Shown piece after piece: positions 33,421 through 44,647 of a DNA stretch of 64,000 nt. Location of the stretch: contig NC_134834.1 of NCBI RefSeq assembly GCF_004210375.1, positions 17,911,027 to 17,975,026 of the forward strand, given 5' to 3'. Both the position numbers and the translations under genes were made by a program. The number at the start of each line of letters is the position of its first letter. Position 1 is the stretch's first letter. This DNA comes from Tachypleus tridentatus. Its lineage: Eukaryota; Arthropoda; Merostomata; Xiphosura; Limulidae. The notes beneath the pieces are model-generated. The model was not told the origin of the DNA and ran no database searches. It saw nothing but the letters and a program-made list of their open reading frames with translations.

Positions 33421-34371
33421 ATGTTTATTTATAGACGTTTTAATGCGTGTCGTTATTTCTATGTCCTCGTATTTATTTTAACGTGTTCCTTATTTATTTC
33501 ATTATGGTCTCCATTGTCTGTTCAATTGGCAATCGTTCGCAATTTTTTAGCTGGTGAAATAGTGGATTTCGCTGGTGCCGATAATGAAACTGGATTTAGC
33601 ACCTTTATTATCCCAAATGTGGTTCATTTCGTGAGGCTGGAAAATCATCAGATGAACTTTGTCGACGTGGTCACTCTAAAAGCTGCCTTTCTTCACCAAA
33701 GTCCAGAAAAAATTGTGATACACTGTGATTGTCATACTCTTCGAGGTAAATACTGGGAAATGGTTAAAGACTTACCAGGTTTAGAGGTAAAATTCATTGA
33801 CAAACCTACTCACGTTTTTGGCCAAAAATTGAGTTCTGTTCGCCACGCCTCGGATATCGCTCGCCTAAAAATTTTGATGTCAGAGGGAGGAATATTTCTT
33901 GAAAACGATGTTTATATCGTAAAACCTTTGGATTCGTTCCTAAAATTTGAAATGGTAATTGGATGGCCACCGGATAAACACCTGGGAACCCAAATGATAC
34001 TGGCTCATAAGAATGCTCGATTCTTAAAGTTGTGGTATCAATCTTACAAATATTATAAACCCGACAGATTGTACTACAATGCAGGGGAACTCCCGACAGA
34101 AATGATACTTGAGAGGCAACCAAACTTGGTTCATCGAGTACCGTATGAATTTGGTCTTCGTAACTTATCTTATTTTTTATACGGCGTTCACCGTACTGAT
34201 TGGAAAAATTTTCACGTAATTCACCTCTCGAGCAATAAAGCTCATCTTGTTTCCAATGTCCATTTGGAAGAGTTTGACGAAGAAAACATTAAAATATACA
34301 ACAGGACTTTTGGAGACATGGCCAGGCTTGTTCTTTTTGGGAAAACCAAAATGGTTGTGAATTCAAATTAG
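33421..34371 (+). CDS. Type II membrane glycosyltransferase, sugar-binding DXD family (single exon)
   Basis: 316 codons in one exon. The start is fixed by an in-frame TGA three codons upstream. A short basic cytoplasmic end (YRR) is followed by a hydrophobic anchor at about residues 13-32, then a lumenal domain, the layout of a Golgi type II transferase. The core at 141-164 (RHASDIARLKILMSEGGIFL then ENDV) is the nucleotide-sugar/metal site of the Gly_transf_sug (PF04488) family. The usual L-D-x-D-V is L-E-N-D-V here, a conservative change that may still bind metal. The PNVVHF start of the fold (65-70), GWPPDK-LGTQM (181-192) and the C-terminal FDEENIKIYNRTFGDMAR are features I recall from a large, mostly uncharacterised invertebrate family. 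Possible N-glycosylation sites are N55, N248 and N294. Donor and acceptor sugars cannot be predicted. The frame is intact and nothing suggests a pseudogene. Confidence 0.88.
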   Translation: MFIYRRFNACRYFYVLVFILTCSLFISLWSPLSVQLAIVRNFLAGEIVDFAGADNETGFSTFIIPNVVHFVRLENHQMNFVDVVTLKAAFLHQSPEKIVIHCDCHTLRGKYWEMVKDLPGLEVKFIDKPTHVFGQKLSSVRHASDIARLKILMSEGGIFLENDVYIVKPLDSFLKFEMVIGWPPDKHLGTQMILAHKNARFLKLWYQSYKYYKPDRLYYNAGELPTEMILERQPNLVHRVPYEFGLRNLSYFLYGVHRTDWKNFHVIHLSSNKAHLVSNVHLEEFDEENIKIYNRTFGDMARLVLFGKTKMVVNSN

Positions 34372-34700
34372 TAACACATTTTATAAATGTATTATTTGAA
34401 GTAAAATCATTGATTATAACCATGGATTCGAGTCAAACTACTCTATTTTAACATTGTTGTACTTTGAAGTGAATGGAACTTTAGATAGATTTATTTTTCT
34501 TAACAGTAGGAATAACAAAAATAAATGAAAAATATTTTTATAATTATTAAAATATTCCAGAATAGATGTTTATAAAATAAAATATTTTGTTGTTGATACA
34601 TGAAACCTTGTGTATTATATTCTTGTAATTTTTGTATTAGCAAGAGAGAAGTTTCTCTGTAACCACGGATCGTATAGCGGAAGAAAGCTAGTTCACTCTT
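34372..34700 (+). other. 3' flank of the glycosyltransferase with candidate poly(A) signals
   Basis: AATAAA occurs at 34520-34525 and 34576-34581, about 150-210 bp after the stop. Either could end the transcript. Confidence 0.45.
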
Positions 34701-34978
34701 TGTTTTGGAATTTCGCGCGAAGCTACACGAGGGCTATCTGCGCTAGCCGTCCCTAATTTAGCAGTGTAAGACTAGAGGGAAGGCAGCTAGTCATCACCAC
34801 CCACTGCCAACTCTTGAGTTACTCTTTTACCAACGAATAGTGGGATTGATCGTAACATATAACTCCTTCACGGCTGATCCTTCCCGGCTGAAAGGGCGAG
34901 CATGTTTAGTGCGACTCGAACCCGCGACCCTCGGGCTACGAGTAGAACGCCTTAACCCACCTGGCCAGGCCGGACCCC
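34701..34978 (-). mobile_element. SINE family A
   Basis: Full-length reverse copy, with a short duplication near the ACGGCTGA block (CACGGCTGATCCTTCCCGGC). Confidence 0.89.
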
Positions 34979-35350
34979 TCTCGTTTTTAATACAATTATG
35001 TTCCTAACCCACGGGCATGGTATTTATTTTTTTGCAATGACCCTGGCGTTCTTTCAATTGTTACTCAAGTGCGTACATCGTTTTGCCAATCCTTTCATTT
35101 TATGAACCAGGCAGCTCGATATTTTAATTCGAAGAAAGGTTTGAAACCTAGAGACTACATGTAGGATGTGACTTTGAGGTTCTGCAGGCAATGTATCTTT
35201 TTCTCTAGGAGAGTGGTAGAAGAAACTTGAATGGTGGAGCGTGAGTGTAAGTTCTATTAGTTTTCTTTTTGTACCAGTTTCGTAATTTCCATGACTATTG
35301 TTTGTTGTCATACATATAAAACGTAATTTTCCCCCTTATTTAATACGTTG

Positions 35351-35630
35351 AAGGCTCGGCATGTCCAGGTGTGTTAAGGCGTTCGACTCGTAATCTGAGG
35401 GTTACGGGCTCGAATCCCGTCGCACCAAATATACTTGCCCTTTCAGCCGTGGAGACGTTATAACGTGACGATCAATCCCACTATTCGTTGGTAAAAGAGT
35501 AGCCCAAGAGTTGGCGGTGGGTGGTGATGACTAGTTGCCTTTCTTCTAGTCTTACACTGCAAAATTAGGGAGGGCTGGCGCAGATAGCCCTCGTGTACCT
35601 TTGTGCGAAATTAAAAAAAAAACACAAAAC
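35351..35630 (+). mobile_element. SINE family A with 10-bp target duplication
   Basis: Full-length copy flanked by perfect TAATACGTTG at 35341-35350 and 35631-35640. Confidence 0.92.
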
Positions 35631-35640
35631 TAATACGTTG

Positions 35641-36639
35641 TACCTACGAAATAGACAAGAAGCAAAGTTTGATAAAAATTAACCTTTGTTTAGGTTAACT
35701 TCTAATATTTCTATAAATGTCTGTGTCACTGGAAGTTTCCTTTCGACTTCGATAAACCAAATTAACTTAATTGTATTTAAGTTTTTTAGACTACAGCTTT
35801 TACACTAAATCTGCGATGGGCCCCAACTGACAGGTTTTTCACTTTGTTAGTTAAAAAAATAAACGAGTGTTTGCGAATCAAACACTCGACAACAAAACCA
35901 CAAAACAATGCCATCTAGTAATAAATATTTTAAACAATACTTTTAAAATTACACTATTGTTAAAGTTTTTATTAAAAGAATACAATATTCAAAGAACTTG
36001 TAGATAAAATGTTATTATTTGTGACTTTGATAGATTAAGTTTACTATACGAAATTTCAACTTTCGAAAGTTAAACACATACGACACTCACAATTATTTAC
36101 AATTTTTCTGGATATTTACGTAATTATTAGCACTTACAAAAAACAGTTGAAAAATTTGCTTTTTATTGCAATATAGAAATGGACTTTCAAGTTATACAAA
36201 ACATTTTAATTTTGTGAACTTAAAACCGTATTATTTATATAAACTAAGCTTGGTACGTCGTAAACAGGAAAGTAACGTCAGTTATCATTTTTTGTTATAT
36301 CATGCAAAAAATTTACCAACTTTAAGTAAGACACTGTATCACCAGTTCTTGTTTTTACAAATTTCAATTACCATGGTAGCAATTGTATTATTTGTTACTA
36401 ACGAATAATTCGTTATATGAAAATATATTGTAATCTCGTCATTAATAATATTTGCGATAAGTCGGACTTTCGGTCATTCATTATTTAAATGCAATGAAAA
36501 TTTGTATATTAAAAAACATCTGTAGCATTTCATAAAACTACAAATACTTAAAAAGGTCTAAGAAAAACAAGATGTTTGACATCAAAATGTATTTATTAAC
36601 ACACTTTAGTGATTTTTTTGTTTGATTGGCTTAAACAGT
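35641..36639. other. Spacer, nothing recognised
   Basis: Very AT-rich. An 80-codon open frame at 36166-36408 has no domain and low-complexity composition. Confidence 0.4.
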
Positions 36640-36700
36640 TGAATATTGAGCTACCTGTGCTGTGCCTACTGCAGGAATCAAATCTTGAATTTCAACTATT
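36640..36700 (-). mobile_element. Degraded SINE family C fragment
   Basis: GAGCTACCTGTGCTGTGCCT and ACTGCAGGAATCAAATC resemble the tail side and B box complement of family C. Confidence 0.4.
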
Positions 36701-36761
36701 ATACACCAGACGACTATCACGAAACAACTGAGATAGGGGGCAGTTTTGTGGGAAAACAATG

Positions 36762-37012
36762 TGTTTGTTTGTTTTTTGGAATTTCGCACAAAGCTACTCG
36801 AGGGCGATTTGTGCTAGCCGTCCCTAATTTAGCAGTGTAAGACTAGAGGGAAGGCAGCTAGTCATCACCACCCACCGCCAACTCTTGGGCTACTCTTTTA
36901 CCAACGAATAGTGGGATTGACCGTCACATTATAACGCCCCCACGGCCAAAAGGCCGAGCATAGTTGGTGTAATGGGGATTCGAACTCGCGACCCTCAGAT
37001 TACGAGTTGACC
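36762..37012 (-). mobile_element. SINE family A
   Basis: Reverse copy, well conserved from the tail to the anticodon block. The A box end is truncated. Confidence 0.9.
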
Positions 37013-37099
37013 AGAGACTGTGTTTTAATTAACAACTGATTAAATAGTGCTTAATATAAAATTTTATTCACCAAAAGTTCGTTTGCTTCTTGTTTAATG

Positions 37100-37303
37100 T
37101 ATTTGGTTTCGTTTTGAGCAGCTACTCGAGAGCTTTCTGTCCCTAATTAAGCAGTGATAAACAAGAGGGAAGGCAGCCAGTGGAATTGATAGTCACATCA
37201 TAATGTCCCCAATACCGAAAGGGCGAGCATATTCAGTGACAAGGATTAGAACTCGTAACTCACATGCTACGACTTGAGTACCCTAATCACCAGGCCACGT
37301 CAC
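37100..37303 (-). mobile_element. SINE family A, internally deleted
   Basis: Tail and head are recognisable (GGCCTGGTGATTAGGGTAC on the minus strand), but the centre between GGCAGCCAGT and GGAATTGATAGTCAC is missing. Confidence 0.8.
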
Positions 37304-37467
37304 GTGTAACGTATGACAATGTGTTATTACAATATACTTTCTACAGGTGAATTTAAGTTATATCATGATGTAAAAAGTACATTTTTGGAAAAAAATTCTT
37401 CCCAATTTAATGTTGTATCATTGTGTCACAAGGTATATCAATTTTTCTGAAAGTTGTTTTATATGTC

Positions 37468-37540
37468 TGTGTTTTCTTATAGCAAAGCTATATAGGGCTA
37501 TCTGTTGCGTTCACCAAGGAGAATCGAACTTACCGCTGTC
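37468..37540 (-). mobile_element. SINE family B fragment
   Basis: TTTTCTTATAGCAAAGC and GGGCTATCTGTTGCG with CACCAAGGAGAATCGAAC. The head is lost. Confidence 0.65.
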
Positions 37541-38773
37541 TCAGAGGACATTCTTTTTGCATCTTATTAAGTACAAATAATTAAGTGTCGGCTTTAGAAG
37601 TAACGTAACAACATTCCTCAAAATGAATTTGTTGAATATAAATTTTTCATTGAATTTGAAGTACGTATATTAATGCAGAGACAAAAGTAATGAAACTAGT
37701 TCACACAGACGAAACAACTCTAGCTCCACCTGTCAGTGGGACAGAGAACTGCAAAAAGGTATGTAATACATAAAAAAATGACGTTAAGTAAACAAAGCTG
37801 GCTTATTAGAAAACTCTACAGTCTTGAACTTTCTATCATATGTGCAGTTTGATGTTTATGAATATAAGGTCTTGTTTTCAATGGCGATTTAAAAAAAAAT
37901 CTTTAGAGGGACAGGTCCCCCTAAAACACTTTTAAGTGAATTGAAAGTGACACCCTGTCTCAAACTTATCAGTGTCGGTATGTAGTTTTTAACTACATAA
38001 CACATTTGCAAAACATAAGACTAATATGTTTTTACACTCCACTGATAAAATTTTCTGAAATAACAGACTGCTTCCCTTTCCAATCAAAAAGTGTCATTTC
38101 GCACCAACAAAAAAGGGTTTATCTTTATTACTTTTCTAAGCAAGAGGTTTTTTTTTCTTGATAAATTACAGTTGTAGTGACTTTGGTTTTAATATTTACT
38201 TTTATTTCCTAACAAAAGGGCTGAAGTTATGTGACTGTGTTCAATTAGAGCTTACAGACACACCTACACATTACATAAATGCATACCACACGTCTTTGAA
38301 AGACCATTCATACAAATTGTAAATACTTACCATGCTTGAGCCACTAGCTTGCAGAAAAAAAACATTACATTAGTCAGTTGAAAGCTTTATTCTACCTCCC
38401 TTAATACTGTTCTTCAGTTAGTTCAATTACTTTAAAATAATCTATTCCTTTTTTAACTTAGCATTTTTTTTAAATAGATGGCACTACAATAATTGTTTTG
38501 TCTGCTTGTTTTTATAGGACACACTCTACACACAAGTATTTTAAATTTTTTTTCCCACTGCCTTCACCTATATTCACATAAGTTCTTACATCTTGTTTTT
38601 TCAACCTGATGGTATTGTTTCTTGAACCATAAAATATACAGTCACTGATTACATAAATGTTCTTTACATGATGAAAATGCTGACCCTCATCCCCACATTT
38701 TTCAATAGAGGTTAGAGCTTAAACTGGAACTATTCTGCAAATTACGGTTAAGAAACTACAATAGTTTATAACA
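37541..38773. other. Intergenic and DDX51 3' flank
   Basis: AT-rich. On the minus strand an AATAAA lies at 38391-38386, about 380 bp past the DDX51 stop, and is the best candidate poly(A) signal I see. Nothing else is recognised. Confidence 0.4.
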
Positions 38774-40952
38774 CTAATGTTTAATCTGCTGTCCATTCAT
38801 CTTAAAGTTCGAAACTCTCTTTAGTTTCAGTTTCTTTTTCTGACATGGATTTCTTAATGCCTGCTTTTCCTGAGTTTCTTGAGTAATTAGTTTTGAAGTT
38901 GCACTGAGGGCAGCTTTGTAGTTCTCTTTGTACGGTTCCAGATCAGTCTGGCTCACTTTTAGTTCCGATACTTTCTCTTTTCCAGCAGACGTCAGCATCT
39001 TTTGAAATTTTCTCACTCCTTTTCTCTGCAACAGTGTTATTGCTATACCTTCTCTGCCAGCTCTTGCAGTGCGTCCCACCCTGTGGATGTACGTCTTAAC
39101 AAACGTGGGAGGGTCATAAGAAATAACATAGTCTACATTCGCAACATCAATCCCCCGGGCCATGGCATCAGAGCAAACCAAAATATCTATCTTACCACTT
39201 GAAAACTGTCTTAAACATTTTTTTCTTTTGACTAAATGTAGACTGGAAGAAAATTCTTGGACTGTTACACCACCTAGACTTTTCAGCAACGTACAAAGGC
39301 GATGAGTGCTTTCCACTGAACCAGTAAAACAGAGAACATTTTTGAAACCTTTGTCTTTTAAGAAATACCAAACAACAAGAGGTTTCATTGATAACTCACA
39401 AATGGTATAATGTTCCTTAAGTTCTTCTGGTGTGGTATATTTACCAATAAATTTTCCTGTTTTCTCAGACTGGTTTGTAGAGACATCCAGTCCAAGTGTT
39501 CTTGTGATTGATGTGAAGAGTTTTGGCTGAAATAGAGTTAGCTGTTGAAGTTTTTCAGGATCTTGAGACAATGTTGCCGAGTAAAGAAGCTTTTGCAGTG
39601 GTTCCAAAATATGAGAAAATGTGCAGGCTGTAAGAGGAAAAGATGACAAAGATCTCTTGCTGTTCTTGATTGTGCAGGGACAGTTCCTACTTGTCGTGGA
39701 ATCCTTAAAAACAGCTTTCTCGACAGCAGCAAGCCAGCCATGAGTAATTTCTTCCATCATACGATCGGCTTCATCAATAATCAGATAGCGAAGACTCTCC
39801 AGGGAGAAACCAGGAGTTCTCTGGACATGATCAACAATTCTTCCTGGTGTTGCCACCACAATATCTACTAAACTCATAACATTTCGTACGCCCTGCTTGA
39901 CTAATGTATTTTGTTCCTCAGTAAATGTTTTCTGTCCCACAGCGAGTCCAACTCGTAGAGATGTTCCTTTGCAATAGGAGTAAAAGACATTGTACACTTG
40001 AACGGCAAGGTCACGAACAGGCAAGACTGCCAGAGCCCGCACACGACAAACAACTCGACTTTTCAAAGCTTGAATAATTGGAAGAACAAAAGCAAGGGTT
40101 TTTCCACTACCAGTAGGAGCAGATACACAAATATCCTGGGGCCGATAACAGTCCTGTTGGATCGAGTTTCTCAACAACCACGGTATCACCACTTTCTGCA
40201 CTGGGAAGAAGTGATGTATGCCAGAAAGTTTTAGGTTTTGTTTCAGGAGAGAATCAAGACCAGAAAAGCTATCAACTGTTGTTTCGGTATCTTTTAGATC
40301 AACAGTAACAACAGTTGGATTAGCCAGCCAATCAGGTAAAACACGTTGAACTTTTTCTTTCCGTTTCCTCTCAACCTCACCTAGAACGGGGAATGCTTCT
40401 GAAGGATTACTCTCATCTTTGATATTAGTCACCTCATTATTTGATTCATCAAGTATGACTGTTGATTCGTCTTGCTGAGGTTCAAAACCTTTTTCATTTT
40501 TCTGTTTCTCGTTAGTAATTTTCCGTTTTTTGGGGGTGAAGTATTCGTGTTTATTAATAGGAGATCTTTGGTGTTCATCACAAGTAATTAGATTTTTGGA
40601 AGATATTCTTTCTGGTTTACTTTCTTCAATAAAACTTTCTGAAATACGTTTTTCTGACACCTCCTCACCTATACTATTATCCTGCCTCTTTCTTTTCCTT
40701 TTTACCTTATCTTTTGCATCATTTGATTTTAAAGCATCTTTTGGCATTTCAAGGAAACCTTTTTGCTCATCTTTTGGTTCGGTTTGTTTTACTTCTGATG
40801 AAATATCCAACTCTTGTTCTGTTGAGTTTTGACACGTACTTGAAGATTCTTCGTAATGTTTCTTACGTAATTTGGCTTCAGTCAGAAGTTGAATTAGCAA
40901 CTGGTCTCTCTTTTCATTAAACTCAGTCGTTCGTTCAGTATCTTCCCCATAT
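38774..40952 (-). CDS. DDX51: DDX51 coding exon 2 (2179 nt)
   Basis: Contains the whole helicase core and the stop codon. The open frame extends 11 bases further upstream through the acceptor to an in-frame ATG, but that ATG lies in the intron and would give an atypical MCFRYG start. Confidence 0.93.
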
Positions 40953-43900
40953 CTAAAACACACGACATACAGAAATTATTTTAATGTATTTAACGGCAAA
41001 TAAAACGTTATTACACGTAAAAAAAACGTTTCATAGTCAGTTAATGTAACTACGTTATTTCACATGCATTCTTCAATACTTGCTATTCTAAAACCTTTCT
41101 GTACGTATGTTGAGAGTAACAAGTACACAGAAATACAAACACTATACTTATAATCTAATAAATAATTGGCTGCATGATACCAAATGTTACTTAAGTTATC
41201 TATTTGGTGTTCTCCAAAGATCTGTTGATTAATAAAAGTAAATGGAACGTATGTTTCAATTTAGAAACTAGATACGAAATATTTCCACTTGTTGAACTGG
41301 AAGCCACACGATTAGACAGTTGAGATAAAAAAATTGTACAATGAGAGTTGGGTTGCCATCAAGAAGAATAATGATGCATTAAATATTGGAAAATAATTTT
41401 CGATACACTGACTGGGTTGTAGCCAAATTATGTGAGAAAGATTACCAATGTGATTCATCCTGGTTTTCTTTACCAAACTGTCAGAAATCCAACCAGAAGG
41501 AATGCCATTTTAGATTTACTGCTAACCCTAATAAAGATACGATGGAGAGAGAGTAAAGGTTTTGATTTACTGCTAACCCTAATAAAGATACGATGGAGAG
41601 AGTTCAAGTAAAGGTTTAGATTTACTGCTAACCCTAATAAAGATACGATGGAGAGAGTTCAAGTAAAGGTTTAGATTTACTGCTAACCCTAATAAAGATA
41701 CGATGGAGAGAGTTCAAGTAAAGGTTTAGATTTACTGCTAACCCTAATAAAGATACGATGGAGAGAGTTCAAGTAAAGGTTTAGATTTACTGCTAACCCT
41801 AATAAAGATACGATGGAGAGAGTTCAAGTAAAGGTTTAGATTTACTGCTAACCCTAATAAAGATACGATGGAGAGAGTTCAAGTAAAGGTTTAGATTTAC
41901 TGCTAACCCTAATAAAGATAACGATGGAGAGAGTTCAAGTAAAGGTTTAGATTTACTGCTAACCCTAATAAAGATACGATGGAGAGAGTTCAAGTAAAGG
42001 TTTAGATTTACTGCTAACCCTAATAAAGATACGATGGAGAGAGTTCAAGTAAAGGTTTAGATTTACTGCTAACCCTAATAAAGATATGATGGAGAGAGTT
42101 CAAGTAAAGGAACAGTGGAAGAATGATAACTGCATAATTATGTTAAGGTTTGCCTGAAACATCAAACAAACACAATGAAAATTTGGTTTGTAGTTTTCAA
42201 AATTCCGAATGTAAACATTCAAAAATAAAAATTTGAATTCTCTACTGCACAACTGACGTGATGCATTGTGTTTCTCACAATAAACTACAATCCAAAATTA
42301 AAAGTGTTCATGTACTTTTCAGAGCTAATTGTAAACGGTTTCTCTGACATCTTGGACTTATTTAAACTAACACACACACACCACCACCACCATCAACATC
42401 TGGTTATCGATACTAAATGTTCAGTTATTACTAACTGTAGACAATGTGTACTAATGACTTGCTTATTATGACATAAAACAGTTACAAGGCATGCTCACTG
42501 TGTAAGCCAGCCAGAGATTCAGTACTATCTTATACTCAATCTCACCAATCAGAACATGGCACTGTTTAGTAACCATAATAACAAGAGAAAATAGCACAGT
42601 AATATTTTTGATAAAACTAAGCAGTCTTTAATGGTTAAAATGAACTTCAGACAAAATTATGTACTATCTCTGGGCTCTTAGAAATAAAAATAAACAAGTT
42701 TTTAAAGACCATAAGAATCCCATCACTGACCTCTTCTATGGGATTAAGTAACCTATAAATATTGTCATTTACAAAACTTTCTAATTTTAGAATCCCTGAA
42801 TGTGACCCATACAGATTCAATCTCTTAACTATAATTTTTTTTTAATGTATTCAACCCTTACAGGATGCACTCATTCATTACATAAAAGTAAACCCACCCA
42901 TCTTTAAGAAATCTTAAAATGCTGGAAATCAGGTTTTGACACCTGTGGTGGGTAAAACACATAATGCCCATTGTGTAGCTTTGTGCTGAACTTCAAATAC
43001 CAACAACTTTAAGAAAATCTATCATTATGAAATAACTAACATAAAACATGACAACAATTCCCATCATCAACATTCCACATGTACAATCAAGTTTTAGTAA
43101 CTCCTATTATACCAGTCGTCTATTTCAACTAAATCCCTTAACTCATGCATTGTCTCTCATTCTCACATAAAAATGATAGGCTTAGCTTATTCATTGGTTA
43201 TACAGTCATCATTAAAGCCTGTGATTCAAAATAAAATAACAATGTGAAATACTTTATTGACTGTTATTTATAAATACTTGTTTTAAATAACTTCATATTT
43301 TAAATACTTATTACACCCATTCTGAGTTGTCACATTCAGTCAAATTATATTCTCTACTAGTACTAAAAATATTACAAGTTTCACAATATAATGCTTGCAA
43401 ATATTTAATATACTGATGTTATAAACTTATTATTATTATGAAAGTCCCACTCTTGCACATTTTATGTACTATAAAATATCATAATTAGCTTAGCAATAAT
43501 AACATTTCTATTGCTACTTAATGGTTTGATAATTTAACTACATGTCACATGCAACTACGAATACTTTGATAAATCAATTTCAAAGAAAACTTAACTGAAG
43601 CTTTAAATCCTTATTTAAGAATTACACCCGAGAAGCTTAGGTTAAAATAAAACCGAACAGTTGTTTTTAACCTTTTTGTTTATCGTTTAAATCGGCACCT
43701 TTTTATGGAGTGGTGCAATTTTCAAATTGCACATAAATAAGTCTTAAGTACGTTTGTTGTTATTATAGGAACTTCTGGTCAGCGGAAAATAAATAACCTA
43801 TAACAGTACGTTATCCACACTACATCTACTTTATATAGTGCCGTCCAGACCTTTTACCTAATATCACAATTTATATTATCAGGTAATATTTTTATTCTCG

Positions 43901-44108
43901 TCAAAATATAATTAGGGTTGATGTTAATAACAATACCTGTACTTCCCATTTTTACACACATAAATGAAATAAAGTTAGTCATTGTAACATTTTTAGGTGT
44001 ATAAATTTGCAAAAATAAACAATACACAAAACATAAATTTTGATTAAGAATCAAACCTTTAAATTTAAAGTGTGAAACTTACCTATTTATAACGAATAAC
44101 TGATCCAT
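38774..44108 (-). CDS. DDX51: ATP-dependent RNA helicase DDX51 (two coding exons)
   Basis: DEAD-box helicase of the DDX51/Dbp6 group, which acts in the nucleolus in 60S subunit assembly and release of U8 snoRNA from pre-rRNA in vertebrates. The model joins exon 1 (44108-44083) to exon 2 (40952-38774), 2205 nt and 734 residues. The N-terminal ~200 residues are charged and low in complexity with NLS-like KVKRKRKRQ at 91-99. The helicase core then shows the Q region (FFPVQKVVIPWLL), APTGSGKT at 287-294, ATPGRI, DEAD at 402-405, SAT at 467-469, VLCFTGS, DAMARGIDV and HRVGRTARAGR at 632-642. All motifs are intact. An insertion of about 50 residues between DEAD and SAT is typical of this group. The lysine-rich C-terminus (QKKKLKLKR) is also typical. 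The intron holds a minisatellite. Confidence 0.95.
41508..42110. repeat. Minisatellite, 55-bp unit, inside the DDX51 intron
   Basis: Eleven copies of TTTAGATTTACTGCTAACCC ... GATACGATGGAGAGAG ... TTCAAGTAAAGG. Inner copies are almost identical, which suggests recent homogenisation. Each unit contains CTAACCCTAA, resembling a telomere-like CCCTAA, though arthropod telomeres are usually TTAGG. Confidence 0.94.
42111..44082 (-). other. Remainder of the DDX51 intron
   Basis: AT-rich intron sequence containing a family C SINE fragment at 42924-43010. No extra exon is needed to complete the protein. Confidence 0.6.
42924..43010 (+). mobile_element. SINE family C, 3' part
   Basis: CAGGTTTTGACACCTGTGGT, then CCATTGTGTAGCTTTGTGCT and a (CAA) end. 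The head is lost. Confidence 0.75.
44083..44108 (-). CDS. DDX51: DDX51 coding exon 1 (26 nt)
   Basis: Minus-strand ATGGATCAGTTATTC... encodes MDQLFVIN plus two bases, followed by a consensus GTAAGT donor. Joined to exon 2, which follows a TTTTAG acceptor, it restores an Arg codon and gives MDQLFVINRYGED, close to the N-terminus MALFYVARYPG of human DDX51 as I recall it. The start has a good context (A at -3, G at +4). Confidence 0.85.
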
Positions 44109-44315
44109 GATAAAGTACTTGCAAAGAATGATACTGGAAAAACGAATGAATTTTCACACCTCGCCAAAAGTAATTCGTTTAGAAAATAGTATTAGCAACG
44201 ATACCATCAGTAAACCTTCTATGTAGTGCACATGGCTACCGATTGACGAGCGCTACCTTGTGCTAGCTAATTAAATTAAATAAAAAATTAAAAAAATAGT
44301 ATAAAATTAACAAAT
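44109..44315. promoter_or_regulatory. DDX51 5' flank / probable promoter region
   Basis: Lies immediately upstream of the DDX51 start on the minus strand and faces the spectrin gene. No TATA box stands out. The assignment is positional. Confidence 0.35.
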
Positions 44316-44327
44316 ATATTTTATTGG

Positions 44328-44479
44328 TCAGTGATGACGAGAAACCCACTTGTTGAGAAATTTATATGCAAAAACGGCTCGTTTGGGCTGAGAAAACACT
44401 TTACATAGAAGAGCGAACAACGTTTCGACCTTCTATGTAAAGTGTTTTCTCAGCCCAAACGAGCCGTTTTTGCATATAA
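44328..44479 (-). mobile_element. Small palindromic hammerhead-bearing retroelement with 12-bp target duplication
   Basis: ATATTTTATTGG flanks the element at 44316-44327 and 44480-44491. Inside, 44361-44411 and 44430-44480 are perfect 51-bp inverted arms around an 18-nt loop; the right arm's last base coincides with the first base of the right-hand duplication. On the minus strand the loop and left arm read GGTCGAAACGTTGTTCGCTC, the 3' half of a hammerhead core. The left side keeps a 3' tail (TTTCTCAACAAGTGGG ... CATCACTGA on the minus strand) that is also at the right end of the element at 63 kb. Confidence 0.75.
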
Positions 44480-44647
44480 ATATTTTATTGGATATTAAAA
44501 TACTTCTCTAGAAAATTATATATTAAGTATTATAAAATATTGGAGACTCCATGACCTAAAAATCTTTCAAATAAACATTTTGAAGTATCGATGTAATTGT
44601 TTTAATAAAAAGCACTGATTTATTTTGAAACATTACAAAGCTTAATT

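Noticed and set aside
40953-40963. DDX51 start at the ATG giving MCFRYG
   Set aside because: That ATG lies inside the TGTTTTAG splice acceptor. The 26-nt exon at 44083-44108 restores the normal family N-terminus.
41508-42110. Telomeric repeat tract
   Set aside because: CTAACCCTAA occurs once per 55-bp unit only; there is no tandem telomere hexamer or pentamer.
44328-44479. Plain DNA-transposon MITE explanation for the palindrome
   Set aside because: A 12-bp target duplication, a tail on only one side and hammerhead-like sequence fit retrotransposition better than cut-and-paste ends.
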